A stretch of DNA of 64,000 nt from Phycisphaeraceae bacterium (GTDB lineage: Bacteria > Planctomycetota > Phycisphaerae > Phycisphaerales > UBA1924), in assembly GCA_019636625.1 (NCBI GenBank), contig JAHBXE010000001.1:310001-374000 (forward strand), written 5' to 3'. Of the stretch, positions 1 through 8,280 are shown in pieces (position 1 is the first letter of the stretch; the number at the start of each line of letters is the position of its first letter). The notes below the pieces were generated by a model, which was not told where the DNA came from, did no database searches, and worked only from the letters and a program-made list of their open reading frames with translations. The translations under genes were made by a program, and so were the position numbers.

Positions 1-1
1 G

Positions 2-196
2 GCCCGGCGGGTGGGTTACCGTGTGACCAAAGAGGGCGACGCCTACATGGTTCGGCTGAGCCGCTTGGACTTCGGCCTGCCTCTTCCCGACCGGAAGCTG
101 GAAATCCGAGTCCTGACGGACAAGGGGGAACTGCGGGGCGTCGGAACGGAGAAGGGAACCGTGAAGATCCCTATCCCGGTTTCCGAAGAACGTTGA
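2..196 (+). CDS. C-terminal end of an unidentified protein (truncated by window edge)
   Basis: The reading frame is open from the first complete codon of the window to a TGA at 194-196, giving about 64 residues with no stop upstream, so this is probably the tail of a longer gene. The segment alternates charged and aliphatic residues (KLEIRVLTDKGELRGVGTEKG), a pattern typical of a small beta-rich domain. I do not recognise a family. It runs in the same direction as the following cassette, but 377 nt including promoter-like sequence separate them. Confidence 0.5.
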   Translation, partial: ARRVGYRVTKEGDAYMVRLSRLDFGLPLPDRKLEIRVLTDKGELRGVGTEKGTVKIPIPVSEER

Positions 197-573
197 GTCA
201 TGGGCACTGTGACCCCGCACCCCGGCATCGCATCGCTCTGGATCGAATTGACAGGGGCGGTCCCCGGTCAACCCGGGAGGGGGGCGAGTTGACAGGGGCA
301 GTGGGTTTGGTACAACCTGTGCCCGATTGGACTGGCGACCGAGGTGTCGCCGGGGCCCGTGCGCACTGAGTAAGGCGCCGGGCTGGAGGTCCTCGTCGGA
401 TTGATGGTCACATGGACGATGATGTGCTTCGTGGTTCAAGGCTTGGAACCCGGATCGTTTCCCTGAAGCAGTTGGAAGAGAGCGCGGAAGCGGAGGATGA
501 GCCTCCAAGTCGACAAGGGGGGAGCGGAAAGAGTGGGGGACGAGAAGGCAGCGGGGGAATGGGGGGAGGTGTC
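197..573 (+). promoter_or_regulatory. Promoter region of the lysine aminomutase cassette, with a TTGACAGGGGC direct repeat
   Basis: This gap holds no convincing gene. TTGACAGGGGC occurs twice, at 248-258 and 289-299. The second copy supplies a -35-like TTGACA (289-294), 16 nt from TACAAC (311-316), which reads as a -10 box. The first copy may be a second promoter or half of an operator. A strong Shine-Dalgarno, GGGGGGAGGT, ends a few bases before ATG 574. An in-frame ATG at 412 would add 54 low-complexity residues but has no ribosome binding site. Confidence 0.45.
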
Positions 574-1770
574 ATGCCCATCCAAGGCGCCGCCAACCAC
601 CGCCTCAACAGCGTTGTGGAGGAGGGTGCGGACGCCGGTTTCAACGTGAGCCAGCGGTCGATGGCCTTTTGCCGTCGTCACTTTCCTGAGGCCACAATCG
701 CGCAGTGGAACGACTGGAAGTGGCAGCTCCGCAATCGGCTGAAGGACCTCAAGACGCTCGAACGCGTGTTCGAGCTCTCCCCGTCCGAACACGCCGCCGT
801 GCGAGAGCTGGGCGACGCCCTGCCCGTGGGCATCACGCCGTACTACGCGTCGCTGATGGATCCGAAGGATCCGCAGGACCCCATCCGCCGGACCATGATC
901 CCGGTTACCAACGAGTTCGTGAAGTCGCCGGTCGAGGCCGACGACCCGCTCTCGGAAGACCATGACATGGTGGTGCCGGGGCTAGTCCACCGGTATCCGG
1001 ACCGCGTCCTGTTCCTCGTGACGAACTTCTGCGCTACGTATTGCCGCTACTGCACGAGGGCTCGCCTCGTGGGCAAGACCGGCGAGTACCACTTCAACTT
1101 CAAGCAGTACGAAGCGGCCATCGAGTACCTCAAGGCCCATACGGAGGTCCGCGATGTGCTCCTCTCCGGCGGTGACCCGCTCACCATGGCCGACGACCGC
1201 ATCGAGTGGCTGCTCTCCCGCTTGCGTGCCATCCCGCACATCCAGTTCATCCGTCTCGGCTCCAAGGTGCCCGCCGTGTTGCCCCAGCGCATCACGCCCG
1301 AGCTCTGCGCGATGCTCCGCAAGTACCACCCCTTCTGGCTGAGCATCCACTTCATGCACCCCGCGGAAGTGACGCCCGAGGTGCATCAGGCCTGCGGCCG
1401 CTTGGCCGATGCCGGTGTCCCGCTGGGTTCGCAGACCGTGCTCACCAGGGATGTCAACGATTCCGTGGACACCATGAAGAGCCTGATGCACAAGCTCTTG
1501 ATGGCCCGCGTCCGCCCGTACTACATCTACCAGTGCGACCCCATCTCCGGCTCCGGCCACTTCCGTACCCCCGTTGAAACCGGGCTCAAGATCATCGAGG
1601 GGCTCCGGGGCCACACCACGGGTTACGCCGTCCCGCAGTACGTCATCGACGCCCCCGGCGGCGGCGGCAAGATCCCCCTCGTTCCGGAGTACTACCAGGG
1701 CCGCGAAGGCGACTTCGTTGTCCTGCGAAACTTCGAGGGCAAGACATACCGCTACCCGGACCCGGTCTAG
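574..1770 (+). CDS. kamA: L-lysine 2,3-aminomutase (radical SAM, PLP)
   Basis: Interconverts L-lysine and L-beta-lysine with S-adenosylmethionine, a 4Fe-4S cluster and PLP. From the start used here (398 residues) the cluster motif is C153-ATY-C157-RY-C160 and the PLP lysine is K366 in PGGGGK. Two aspartates, D322 (in QCD) and D359 (in IDAPGGGG), sit where the clostridial enzyme has D293 and D330, with identical 37- and 7-residue spacings. These bind the substrate's epsilon-amino group, so lysine rather than glutamate is the likely substrate. The C-terminal VVLRNFEGKTY segment is typical of true aminomutases and absent from the shorter EF-P enzyme EpmB. ATG 574 is preferred because GGGGGGAGGT lies just upstream; ATG 412 is the alternative. 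The next gene begins 9 nt after the stop, so the cassette is probably one operon. Confidence 0.92.
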   Translation: MPIQGAANHRLNSVVEEGADAGFNVSQRSMAFCRRHFPEATIAQWNDWKWQLRNRLKDLKTLERVFELSPSEHAAVRELGDALPVGITPYYASLMDPKDPQDPIRRTMIPVTNEFVKSPVEADDPLSEDHDMVVPGLVHRYPDRVLFLVTNFCATYCRYCTRARLVGKTGEYHFNFKQYEAAIEYLKAHTEVRDVLLSGGDPLTMADDRIEWLLSRLRAIPHIQFIRLGSKVPAVLPQRITPELCAMLRKYHPFWLSIHFMHPAEVTPEVHQACGRLADAGVPLGSQTVLTRDVNDSVDTMKSLMHKLLMARVRPYYIYQCDPISGSGHFRTPVETGLKIIEGLRGHTTGYAVPQYVIDAPGGGGKIPLVPEYYQGREGDFVVLRNFEGKTYRYPDPV

Positions 1771-1779
1771 GCTGTTCCG

Positions 1780-2811
1780 ATGCGTATCGGCCTGACCTAC
1801 GACCTTCGCGACGACTACCTCAAGCTCGGCTTCGATGAGGAGCAGACGGCGGAGTTCGACCGCCTCGACACGGTTGAGGGCCTCGAAGGCGCTATCCGCA
1901 CCATGGGCCACACACCCGTGCGCATCGGCAATGTCCGCGCGCTCCTCGATCGCCTTGCCTCCGGCGACCGTTGGGACCTCGTCTTCAACATCGCCGAAGG
2001 CCTCTCGGGCGTCGGGCGCGAGGCGCAGGTTCCCGCGATCCTCGACATCCACAACATCCCCTACACCTTCTCCGATCCGCTCGTCTCCGCCCTCACGCTT
2101 CACAAGGCGATGACCAAGCGCATCGTCCGCGATCTTGGCCTCCCGACCGCGCCCTTTGCCGTGGTCGAGTCCGAATCCGATGCCGCGGCGGTCAACCTGC
2201 CCTTCCCCCTCTTCGCCAAGCCCGTCGCCGAAGGTTCGAGCAAGGGAGTCTCGGCCCGATCCAAAGTGTTGGATCATTCCGAACTCGCCCGCACCTGCCG
2301 CGGCCTGCTCACGCAGTTCTCGCAGCCTGTTCTCGTCGAATCCTACCTCCCAGGTCGCGAGTTCACCGTCGGCATCGTCGGTACGGGAACCCGCGCCCGC
2401 GCCATCGCTGCGATGGAGGTTCACCTCCTTCCCGCCGCCGAGGCGGGTGTCTACTCGTACGACAACAAGGAAGACTACGAAACCCGCGTTCGCTACACGC
2501 TCGCCGAGGGCGCGGCGAAGGAAGAAGCCTTCTCGCTCGCCCTTGCGGCGTGGCGAGGTCTCGGCTGCCGCGACGGAGGCCGCATCGACGTTCGTGCTGA
2601 TGCAGCAGGCCGCCTCAACTTCATCGAGGTCAACGTGCTTCCCGGTCTGAACCCCGTGCGTTCGGACCTGGCCATTCTCTCACGCCTTTCCGGCCTTGCG
2701 TACAACGATCTCATCGCGCAGATCATCGAGTCGGCCTTGGAGCGGATGGTTGAACCCAAAGCCCCCATCGTGGAGACACCCACCCATGCGGGTCGTCCTC
2801 TTTCACGATGA
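1780..2811 (+). CDS. ATP-grasp ligase, D-alanine-D-alanine ligase-like (first of two)
   Basis: A 343-residue ATP-grasp enzyme resembling D-Ala-D-Ala ligase. Visible features are FNIAEG in the N-terminal domain, the glycine/serine-rich loop EGSSKGVS that covers ATP phosphates, GREFTVGIVG in the central domain, and the Mg-binding stretch NFIEVNVLPGLNPV near the C-terminus, where classical Ddl has EVNTLPG. The family activates a carboxylate as an acyl phosphate and joins it to an amine. It lies 9 nt after the aminomutase and overlaps the next ATP-grasp gene by 26 nt, so it probably acts on beta-lysine or a derivative rather than being the housekeeping Ddl. No cell-wall gene is nearby. Substrate is inferred from context only. 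Confidence 0.85.
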   Translation: MRIGLTYDLRDDYLKLGFDEEQTAEFDRLDTVEGLEGAIRTMGHTPVRIGNVRALLDRLASGDRWDLVFNIAEGLSGVGREAQVPAILDIHNIPYTFSDPLVSALTLHKAMTKRIVRDLGLPTAPFAVVESESDAAAVNLPFPLFAKPVAEGSSKGVSARSKVLDHSELARTCRGLLTQFSQPVLVESYLPGREFTVGIVGTGTRARAIAAMEVHLLPAAEAGVYSYDNKEDYETRVRYTLAEGAAKEEAFSLALAAWRGLGCRDGGRIDVRADAAGRLNFIEVNVLPGLNPVRSDLAILSRLSGLAYNDLIAQIIESALERMVEPKAPIVETPTHAGRPLSR

Positions 2812-3760
2812 GGTCCGCCCCGGTGCTCCGGCGGATGAGCAGGACGTCCTGGTTCAAATGGACGCCATCGCCGCCGCCCTCGCTGATATCGGTCACGAAT
2901 CCTGCCGAATCCCCTGCACCCTGAACCTTGAGGCGGTTGCCAATTCCCTCCGAGACGCGAAACCCCATCTCGTCTTCAATCTCGTGGAGTCCATCGACGG
3001 CCAAGGCCGACTCATCCACCTCGGGCCCTCTCTTCTTGAATCCCTTCGCCTCCCCTTCACGGGTTGCTCTGCCGCCGCCATGGTTGCGACCTCTTGCAAG
3101 CCGCTCAGCAAGCTGGTACTTCAGGGCGCACGCATCGACACGCCGGACTGGCATGTTCTGGACTCCCTCTCGTCGAACACTGCCGTTGTGCCGGGCAGGT
3201 ACATCCTCAAGTCCTCGTGGGAGCACGCCTCGCGAGGCCTCGACGATGCTTCCATCGTGAACATCACAAAGCCCGATCAACTCGCCGCGGCGTTGAAGGC
3301 CCGGCTTCCCATGCTCGCGGGTGACGGATTTGCCGAAGCCTACATCGACGGTCGCGAGTTCAACCTCTCCATCCTTGCCGGCGAAGTGCTCCCCCCAGCT
3401 GAGATCGTCTTCGACGGATTCGATCCCGCCAAGCCGCGCATCGTCGACTACGCCGCGAAGTGGGACGCCGCCTCGCCTGAGTATACCGGCACCCCTCGAC
3501 GCTTCGAGTTCCCCTCCGCCGATCGTGCTCTTCTCGACGATCTCCGCTCCGTGGCGCTCAAGTGCTGGCATTGCTTCGGCCTGCGGGGCTATGCGAGGGT
3601 GGACTTCCGAGTGGACGGCGAGGGTCGTCCCTGGGTTCTCGAGGTCAACGCCAACCCGTGCTTGTCTCCCGATGCTGGCTTTGCCGCCGCGGTCGCGCAG
3701 GCCGGTTGTGAATACCGTGAAGCCATCCGCCGGATTGTCGAGGACGCCCGCCGTGTCTGA
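2786..3760 (+). CDS. ATP-grasp ligase, D-alanine-D-alanine ligase-like (second of two)
   Basis: A second, divergent ATP-grasp protein of 324 residues beginning at ATG 2786, inside the end of the preceding gene. It has FNLVES near residue 65, YILKSSWEHASRG as the ATP loop, an AYIDGREFNLSI central strand, and the metal-binding end LEVNANPCLSPDAGF. The EVNANPCLSPDAG version differs clearly from the EVNVLPGLNP of its neighbour, so the two are paralogues with different substrates rather than a recent duplication. Its stop overlaps the start of the GNAT gene by 8 nt. A two-ligase arrangement could build a short pseudo-peptide from beta-lysine; that is inference. Confidence 0.82.
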   Translation: MRVVLFHDEVRPGAPADEQDVLVQMDAIAAALADIGHESCRIPCTLNLEAVANSLRDAKPHLVFNLVESIDGQGRLIHLGPSLLESLRLPFTGCSAAAMVATSCKPLSKLVLQGARIDTPDWHVLDSLSSNTAVVPGRYILKSSWEHASRGLDDASIVNITKPDQLAAALKARLPMLAGDGFAEAYIDGREFNLSILAGEVLPPAEIVFDGFDPAKPRIVDYAAKWDAASPEYTGTPRRFEFPSADRALLDDLRSVALKCWHCFGLRGYARVDFRVDGEGRPWVLEVNANPCLSPDAGFAAAVAQAGCEYREAIRRIVEDARRV

Positions 3761-4301
3761 GCAGCCAACCGTCACAGCGAGCCACCCCTCCGGCAGCATC
3801 ATTCGCGGTTCTGTGCAGCCCACCGATCCTGCTGCTGTTCGCGAGATTGTCGGCTCAACCGGATTCTTCCACGACTTCGAGGTCGACGTCGCCGTCGAGC
3901 TTGTTCAGGAACGACTCAGCCGCGGCCTCGCCAGCGAGTATCACTTCCTGTTTGCTGATCTGAATGCGCACCCGATCGGGTACGCCTGCTTCGGCCCCAT
4001 CCCCTGCACGCAGGGGAGCTTCGACCTGTACTGGATCGCTGTTCACGCGGCGCACCAAGGTTCGGGCCTGGGTCGCCGCCTGATGGCCGAGGCGGAGCGG
4101 ACGATGCTCGCCGGCGTTCCCGGCGCGGATGGCCGGCCTCTTCCCCCTGCCCGGCGCGTGTACATCGAAACGTCGTCTCAACCTCGGTACGCGCCAACCT
4201 GGCGGTTCTACGAACGCTGTGGGTACACCATTGAGGCGAGGCTCAAGGACTACTACGCCGCGGGAGATGACAAGCTCATCTATGCCAAAGCGCTGTCGTA
4301 G
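3753..4301 (+). CDS. GNAT-family N-acetyltransferase
   Basis: A 182-residue acetyltransferase starting at GTG 3753, which overlaps the previous stop codon by 8 nt, so translation is probably coupled. The acetyl-CoA pyrophosphate loop is visible as HQGSGLGRRLM, following the LYWIAV strand, and the C-terminal motif B region is PTWRFYERCGYTIEAR. In methanogens and some bacteria, lysine aminomutase AblA is paired with the GNAT enzyme AblB to make the osmolyte N-epsilon-acetyl-beta-lysine. Here two ATP-grasp genes lie between the two, so the acetyl acceptor may be a larger beta-lysine conjugate. Longer in-frame starts upstream would lie inside the preceding gene. Confidence 0.82.
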   Translation: MSEQPTVTASHPSGSIIRGSVQPTDPAAVREIVGSTGFFHDFEVDVAVELVQERLSRGLASEYHFLFADLNAHPIGYACFGPIPCTQGSFDLYWIAVHAAHQGSGLGRRLMAEAERTMLAGVPGADGRPLPPARRVYIETSSQPRYAPTWRFYERCGYTIEARLKDYYAAGDDKLIYAKALS

Positions 4302-4302
4302 C

Positions 4303-6795
4303 TCAGTGTGCCCACTCGCCTTCCCCAGAGCCGAGTGACCAGTCATTGCCGAAGAACCCGGCCCCGAGCACGCCGGGAAGCCCGGTCGCCATGACTTCCG
4401 GGCCGATCACGATCCAGTCGGGAACGCCGACGCCCGATTGAAAGTACGGCACGCGCTGCGACAGCCGCATGCCTGAAGGGCCGGTTCCCGCCACCGCCGC
4501 GACGCTGAAGTAATCGCTTCCCGGGCGAGGCCGGATGAACAGGCACGCCAGGTTGTCGCCCTCCAGAGTTCGATCTCCAATCGAGATGGTGCCCGGCCGC
4601 ACCTGAACGGGAGAATCGCCCAGCAGCGCCTGCCAGGCGGAGTTTGTCGCCGCGTTCCCATACAGCACGATGTTCCGATCCGCGTATGTCGCGGCGTCAA
4701 AGTCGCGGTCGCGGATCATCGCGAGCGAGGCGTTGCCGCGATACCAGAACGTCTCGGAATCGAAGCGGGCCCGAGCAAGTGTCACTGTCCGCTCTTCGTC
4801 CGTTCCCCCTGTTCCCACCACGAGAAGCACGTTGTGCCGGAACGCATCCTTGAACGGCCCCGCGCGGTGTGGCCCCTTGAGGGTCGCCGGCGCCCATCCG
4901 CCGAGGCGCCACGTCTCCCCCTCGCGGTAGAGGGTCAGCCGGGGTTCGGCCGACGGCCAAGGTATCTCGCCAAGATTCTGCTGGTCGATCTCAATCGTCA
5001 CCGGCGTGCCGGGCTCCAGCACACGCTTGCCGGATTCGGCGGGGTTGTCCGCGCTCTCGGCCGTCGAGGCGAGTTCACCAAGTTGGATAGTCAACCGCGC
5101 GACGTTGGAGGTGCTGCCGCTGAAGGTCCGCTTCGCCGGATCGAGCCCGATGTTGACCGAGCTTGGCTGCATGGGCCGCAGGGGCGCCTCGACCGTGACC
5201 CAAGCGCGACTGGCAGAGACACCCGGGTGGGGCGTGGTGAACTGAACCCGCCGGACATCGCGAGTCTCAGGGCGAGCGCGGTCCTTCAGGAACTGGATGA
5301 GGGGCGGCCAATCCACGCACTCGTTCCCCCACCAGTGCCCCGCGCCGGGCCGCTCGTAGTAGGCGAAGTCCGGATGAAACTCGCCGAGCTGCCGGCGCAT
5401 CTGCCGCGCCTGCGCGACGGGAACATTGTCGTCGCGATCGCCATGGAGAATGTACACGCCAAGCCCGCTCAGGTTCGATGCCTGAGCCAGCGTGTCGCTC
5501 ACGCTCACGGCCCGCTTGAGAATCCTCTCGACCGCCTGCGCTTCCTGGTACGCCGCGGCACCGGAGTACGTCCAGAAGCTGATCCAGCCCGCGCTGGGTG
5601 CGATCGCGGCGAACTTGTCGGGGTGCAGCGTGCTCAGGTGCCACGTGCCGTGCCCGCCCATGGAGTGACCCGTGAGGTACACGCGCTGCAGATCCGGGCG
5701 CAGAGCGGCCGTCGCCAGATCGAGAACCTCCAGGGCATCCAGCCGCCCCCAGTCCTCCCAGTCGAAGCCGAACGGTCGGCGATTGGTGGGGCACACGATG
5801 TTCGCCCAGTCCAGTGCGCGATAGGCGTCCGCCTGGCTCGTCGCCTCGACGCTCGCGCCGTGCAGTGACAGGATCAGGCCTTGTCCCTCGGCGCTGGATG
5901 TCGCGGGACGGAGCGCGTAGTACTGCACGCTGCCGTCGATCGCGCTGCGGAACGTGATGCGCCGTGTCTCTTGGGGTGAACGGACGCGGAGCGTCGCGTG
6001 TCCCTCGGTTCCCGGTGGCACGGTTCCGGCGGGCGTTTGCGGCGGCACCACGCGGACCAGGATTCGGGCTTCCTTGACGCCCTTCCTTGCGGACACGTCG
6101 AGAACAAACGGAGCCTTGAAGGAGGTGAGCGGGGGCAGCGGGGGCACGGGGGAGGTCGTGGCCGGTCCACCTTCCTCGCTCGCGGTGATGGTTGCGCCCG
6201 TGATCCAGTCCGTGGTGGCGTTGATGACGACTGCGGCGCCGACGAACTTCCCGGCGACGCCCTCCACCACGTCGGGCAGTGTCGCATCCGCCATGTCGAT
6301 CGTCAGAGGCGATTCGGGTGCGCGAAACGAGAACGCAATTCCACCGCGGCTTCCACGGAAGAGAAGGTCGTTTCGCCCGGCCTTCAGGGCGATGGGGATG
6401 CGCAGATACCCATGCGAGTAGGGATCGCCCGGCCGAGGCTCTCCGTTGATGTAAACCAGGCCGTGCCCCGCGGCGGAGAGGATGACGACCTGCTCGACGT
6501 CAGATTGAACCGGGACATAGGCGTACCCGCCGCGGACGGCGCGGTGCTCGATCTTTCCATCGGGCGCGATGTCGATGCCTTGCCACGTCCTCGGCGTTCC
6601 ATCCTGGCCCGGAACATTGTCACCCTCGCTGGGCGGGGTCCACACGCCAGCGACGATCGGTGCCGCGACCGGATCCGGCGAGACAATGATCCGCGTGGCG
6701 GCGCCTGTCGGGGGAAGCACGAGAGCCCGGTTGAAGGTCGGCGGCTCGGCCAGGGCGATCGCCGGAACTGCAAGGAACGGGCCCAGGGAACGCAT
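4303..6795 (-). CDS. Secreted alpha/beta-hydrolase (prolyl oligopeptidase-like) with N- and C-terminal extensions
   Basis: About 830 residues from ATG 6795, which begins a signal peptide (MRSLGPFLAVPAIALAEPP). Starting at 6882 would add 29 residues ahead of it and is less likely. The N-terminal third is beta-rich. The central catalytic domain carries the nucleophile elbow TGHSMGGHGTW, an acid in ILHGDRDDNVPV, and a histidine in GAGHWWGNE, giving a complete Ser-Asp-His triad. The C-terminal third looks like a further beta-rich or binding domain without a recognisable motif. Peptidase, esterase or sugar-ester cleavage are all possible. The gene converges on the acetyltransferase gene with a one-base gap and no obvious terminator between them. 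Confidence 0.8.
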   Translation of the reverse strand: MRSLGPFLAVPAIALAEPPTFNRALVLPPTGAATRIIVSPDPVAAPIVAGVWTPPSEGDNVPGQDGTPRTWQGIDIAPDGKIEHRAVRGGYAYVPVQSDVEQVVILSAAGHGLVYINGEPRPGDPYSHGYLRIPIALKAGRNDLLFRGSRGGIAFSFRAPESPLTIDMADATLPDVVEGVAGKFVGAAVVINATTDWITGATITASEEGGPATTSPVPPLPPLTSFKAPFVLDVSARKGVKEARILVRVVPPQTPAGTVPPGTEGHATLRVRSPQETRRITFRSAIDGSVQYYALRPATSSAEGQGLILSLHGASVEATSQADAYRALDWANIVCPTNRRPFGFDWEDWGRLDALEVLDLATAALRPDLQRVYLTGHSMGGHGTWHLSTLHPDKFAAIAPSAGWISFWTYSGAAAYQEAQAVERILKRAVSVSDTLAQASNLSGLGVYILHGDRDDNVPVAQARQMRRQLGEFHPDFAYYERPGAGHWWGNECVDWPPLIQFLKDRARPETRDVRRVQFTTPHPGVSASRAWVTVEAPLRPMQPSSVNIGLDPAKRTFSGSTSNVARLTIQLGELASTAESADNPAESGKRVLEPGTPVTIEIDQQNLGEIPWPSAEPRLTLYREGETWRLGGWAPATLKGPHRAGPFKDAFRHNVLLVVGTGGTDEERTVTLARARFDSETFWYRGNASLAMIRDRDFDAATYADRNIVLYGNAATNSAWQALLGDSPVQVRPGTISIGDRTLEGDNLACLFIRPRPGSDYFSVAAVAGTGPSGMRLSQRVPYFQSGVGVPDWIVIGPEVMATGLPGVLGAGFFGNDWSLGSGEGEWAH

Positions 6796-6919
6796 GACTG
6801 AGTGTCGGATGAGCAAGCAGGGCTCCAGGATCGCAGGGGTTCCGGCGCGGGTCCGTGGCCGGGGCGTATACGGTACACTCATGGCGAGCCACTTGCCCCC
6901 ACCTCGGAGTGCCAGCGTG

Positions 6920-8224
6920 ATGGACCGACGGTTGTTTCTCGGAACCTTCGGCTATCCCGCCGCGGCCGCTGTGCTGGGGGTTTCTCTGCCCTCGTTCGGA
7001 CGATCGGCGGCGGAGATTGCCCGCGAGTTGTCGTCGTACGCTGGCGGTCCTGACGCGGCGGCGACGGACGAGGCCTATTGGGGGCAGGTAGGGCAGGCCT
7101 TCACGCTTGACCGGAGCATGGTGAACCTGAACAACGGCGGGGTAAGCCCATCGCCGGCGTTCGTGCAGGAGGCGATGAAACGGCAATTGGATTACTCGAA
7201 CTCGGCCCCGCCGCCGCACGCGCTCTGGAGGGTGCTCGAACCGCAGAAGGAAGGCGTGCGGGCGAGGCTGGCGAAGCAGTGGGGCGTTTCGGCGGAGGAG
7301 ATCGCCATCACGCGCAACTCCTCGGAGAGCCTGCAGATCTGCCAGTTGGGGATCGATCTCAACCCCGGGGATGAGATCCTGTGCTGCACGCAGGACTACC
7401 CGCGGATGCGGACGACGTTTCAGCAGCGTGCGAGGCGTGAAGGAGTCGTGGTGCGCGAGGTCCAGGTCCCCGTACCGGCGGAGAACGATGCGGCGGTGTT
7501 GGAGTTGTACCGGCAGGCGATTTCGCCGAGGACGCGGCTGATGCTGGTCAGCCACATGGTGAATATCACGGGGCAGATTCTTCCGGTGCGGGACATGGTG
7601 TCGCTGGCGCGGAAGAGGGGTATCCCGGTTATTGTGGATGGGGCGCACGCGCTTGGGCACTTTGACTTCAAGTTGAGTGACCTGGAATGCGACTACTACG
7701 GGGTGAGCCTGCACAAGTGGCTCTTTGCGCCGCATGGGACGGGGATGTTGTATGTGCGTCGCGACAAGATCAAGGGGCTGTGGCCGATGCAGGCGGCGGA
7801 GGAGAAGCTGGACGACGACATCCGGAAGTTCGAAGAGATCGGGACCCACCCGGCGGCGAACTTCCTGGCGATCGGAGAAGCGCTGACGTTCAACCAAGCG
7901 ATCGGGTTTGACCGGAAGGAAGCGCGGTTGAGGTACCTTCGCGATTGGTGGGCCAAGCGACTGGCCCGGCACGACCGGGTGCGGCTGCATACCAGCCTGG
8001 ATCGACGGTTCTCGTGCGGGATTGCGACGGCGCAGGTGGAAGGGATCGACAGCTTGGAACTGGCAGGCTGGCTTTGGGACAAGCACCGGATCCTGGTCGT
8101 GGCGATCAAGCACCCGGAGTTTCAAGGCATCCGCGTCACGCCCAGCGTGTACACGACGCTGGAGGAGCTGGACCGGTTCTGTTCGGCGATGGAGGTGGTG
8201 ATCAGGAACGGGCTGCCCTCGTAG
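6920..8224 (+). CDS. Class V aminotransferase-like PLP enzyme with Tat signal
   Basis: A 434-residue fold-type I PLP enzyme of the isopenicillin-N-epimerase/cysteine-desulfurase type. N-terminal MDRRLFLGTFGYPAAAAVLG is a twin-arginine signal, so it probably acts outside the cytoplasm after folding with its cofactor. LNNGGVSPSP, TRNSSESLQ (phosphate binding), IVDGAHALGHF (the Asp/His that stack on PLP) and GVSLHKWLFAPHGTGML, whose lysine forms the Schiff base, are all present. Start 6920 has GGAG about 10 nt upstream. An alternative ATG at 6881 follows TATACG by 8 nt and would add 13 residues before the twin arginines. The substrate cannot be told; amino-acid epimerisation or beta-elimination are typical of the group. 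Confidence 0.85.
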   Translation: MDRRLFLGTFGYPAAAAVLGVSLPSFGRSAAEIARELSSYAGGPDAAATDEAYWGQVGQAFTLDRSMVNLNNGGVSPSPAFVQEAMKRQLDYSNSAPPPHALWRVLEPQKEGVRARLAKQWGVSAEEIAITRNSSESLQICQLGIDLNPGDEILCCTQDYPRMRTTFQQRARREGVVVREVQVPVPAENDAAVLELYRQAISPRTRLMLVSHMVNITGQILPVRDMVSLARKRGIPVIVDGAHALGHFDFKLSDLECDYYGVSLHKWLFAPHGTGMLYVRRDKIKGLWPMQAAEEKLDDDIRKFEEIGTHPAANFLAIGEALTFNQAIGFDRKEARLRYLRDWWAKRLARHDRVRLHTSLDRRFSCGIATAQVEGIDSLELAGWLWDKHRILVVAIKHPEFQGIRVTPSVYTTLEELDRFCSAMEVVIRNGLPS

Positions 8225-8253
8225 CGGGCGGGGTGACGGGGACGGGGCGGTCG

Positions 8254-8259
8254 TACAAT
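8254..8259 (+). promoter_or_regulatory. Candidate -10 box for mutL
   Basis: TACAAT lies 21 nt before the mutL ATG, with a second weaker hexamer GACAAT at 8266-8271. No Shine-Dalgarno precedes the start codon, so the transcript would have a very short leader. Confidence 0.3.
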
Positions 8260-8280
8260 GGGCCGGACAATCACGGAACG

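Noticed and set aside
982-2424. Long open frame on the minus strand opposite the lysine aminomutase and first ATP-grasp gene
   Set aside because: The plus-strand frames have clear family motifs throughout. The minus-strand frame has none and results from GC-rich third positions.
6796-6882. Longer start for the secreted hydrolase at 6882
   Set aside because: It would place 29 basic residues ahead of a complete signal peptide and run into the promoter of the divergent aminotransferase gene.
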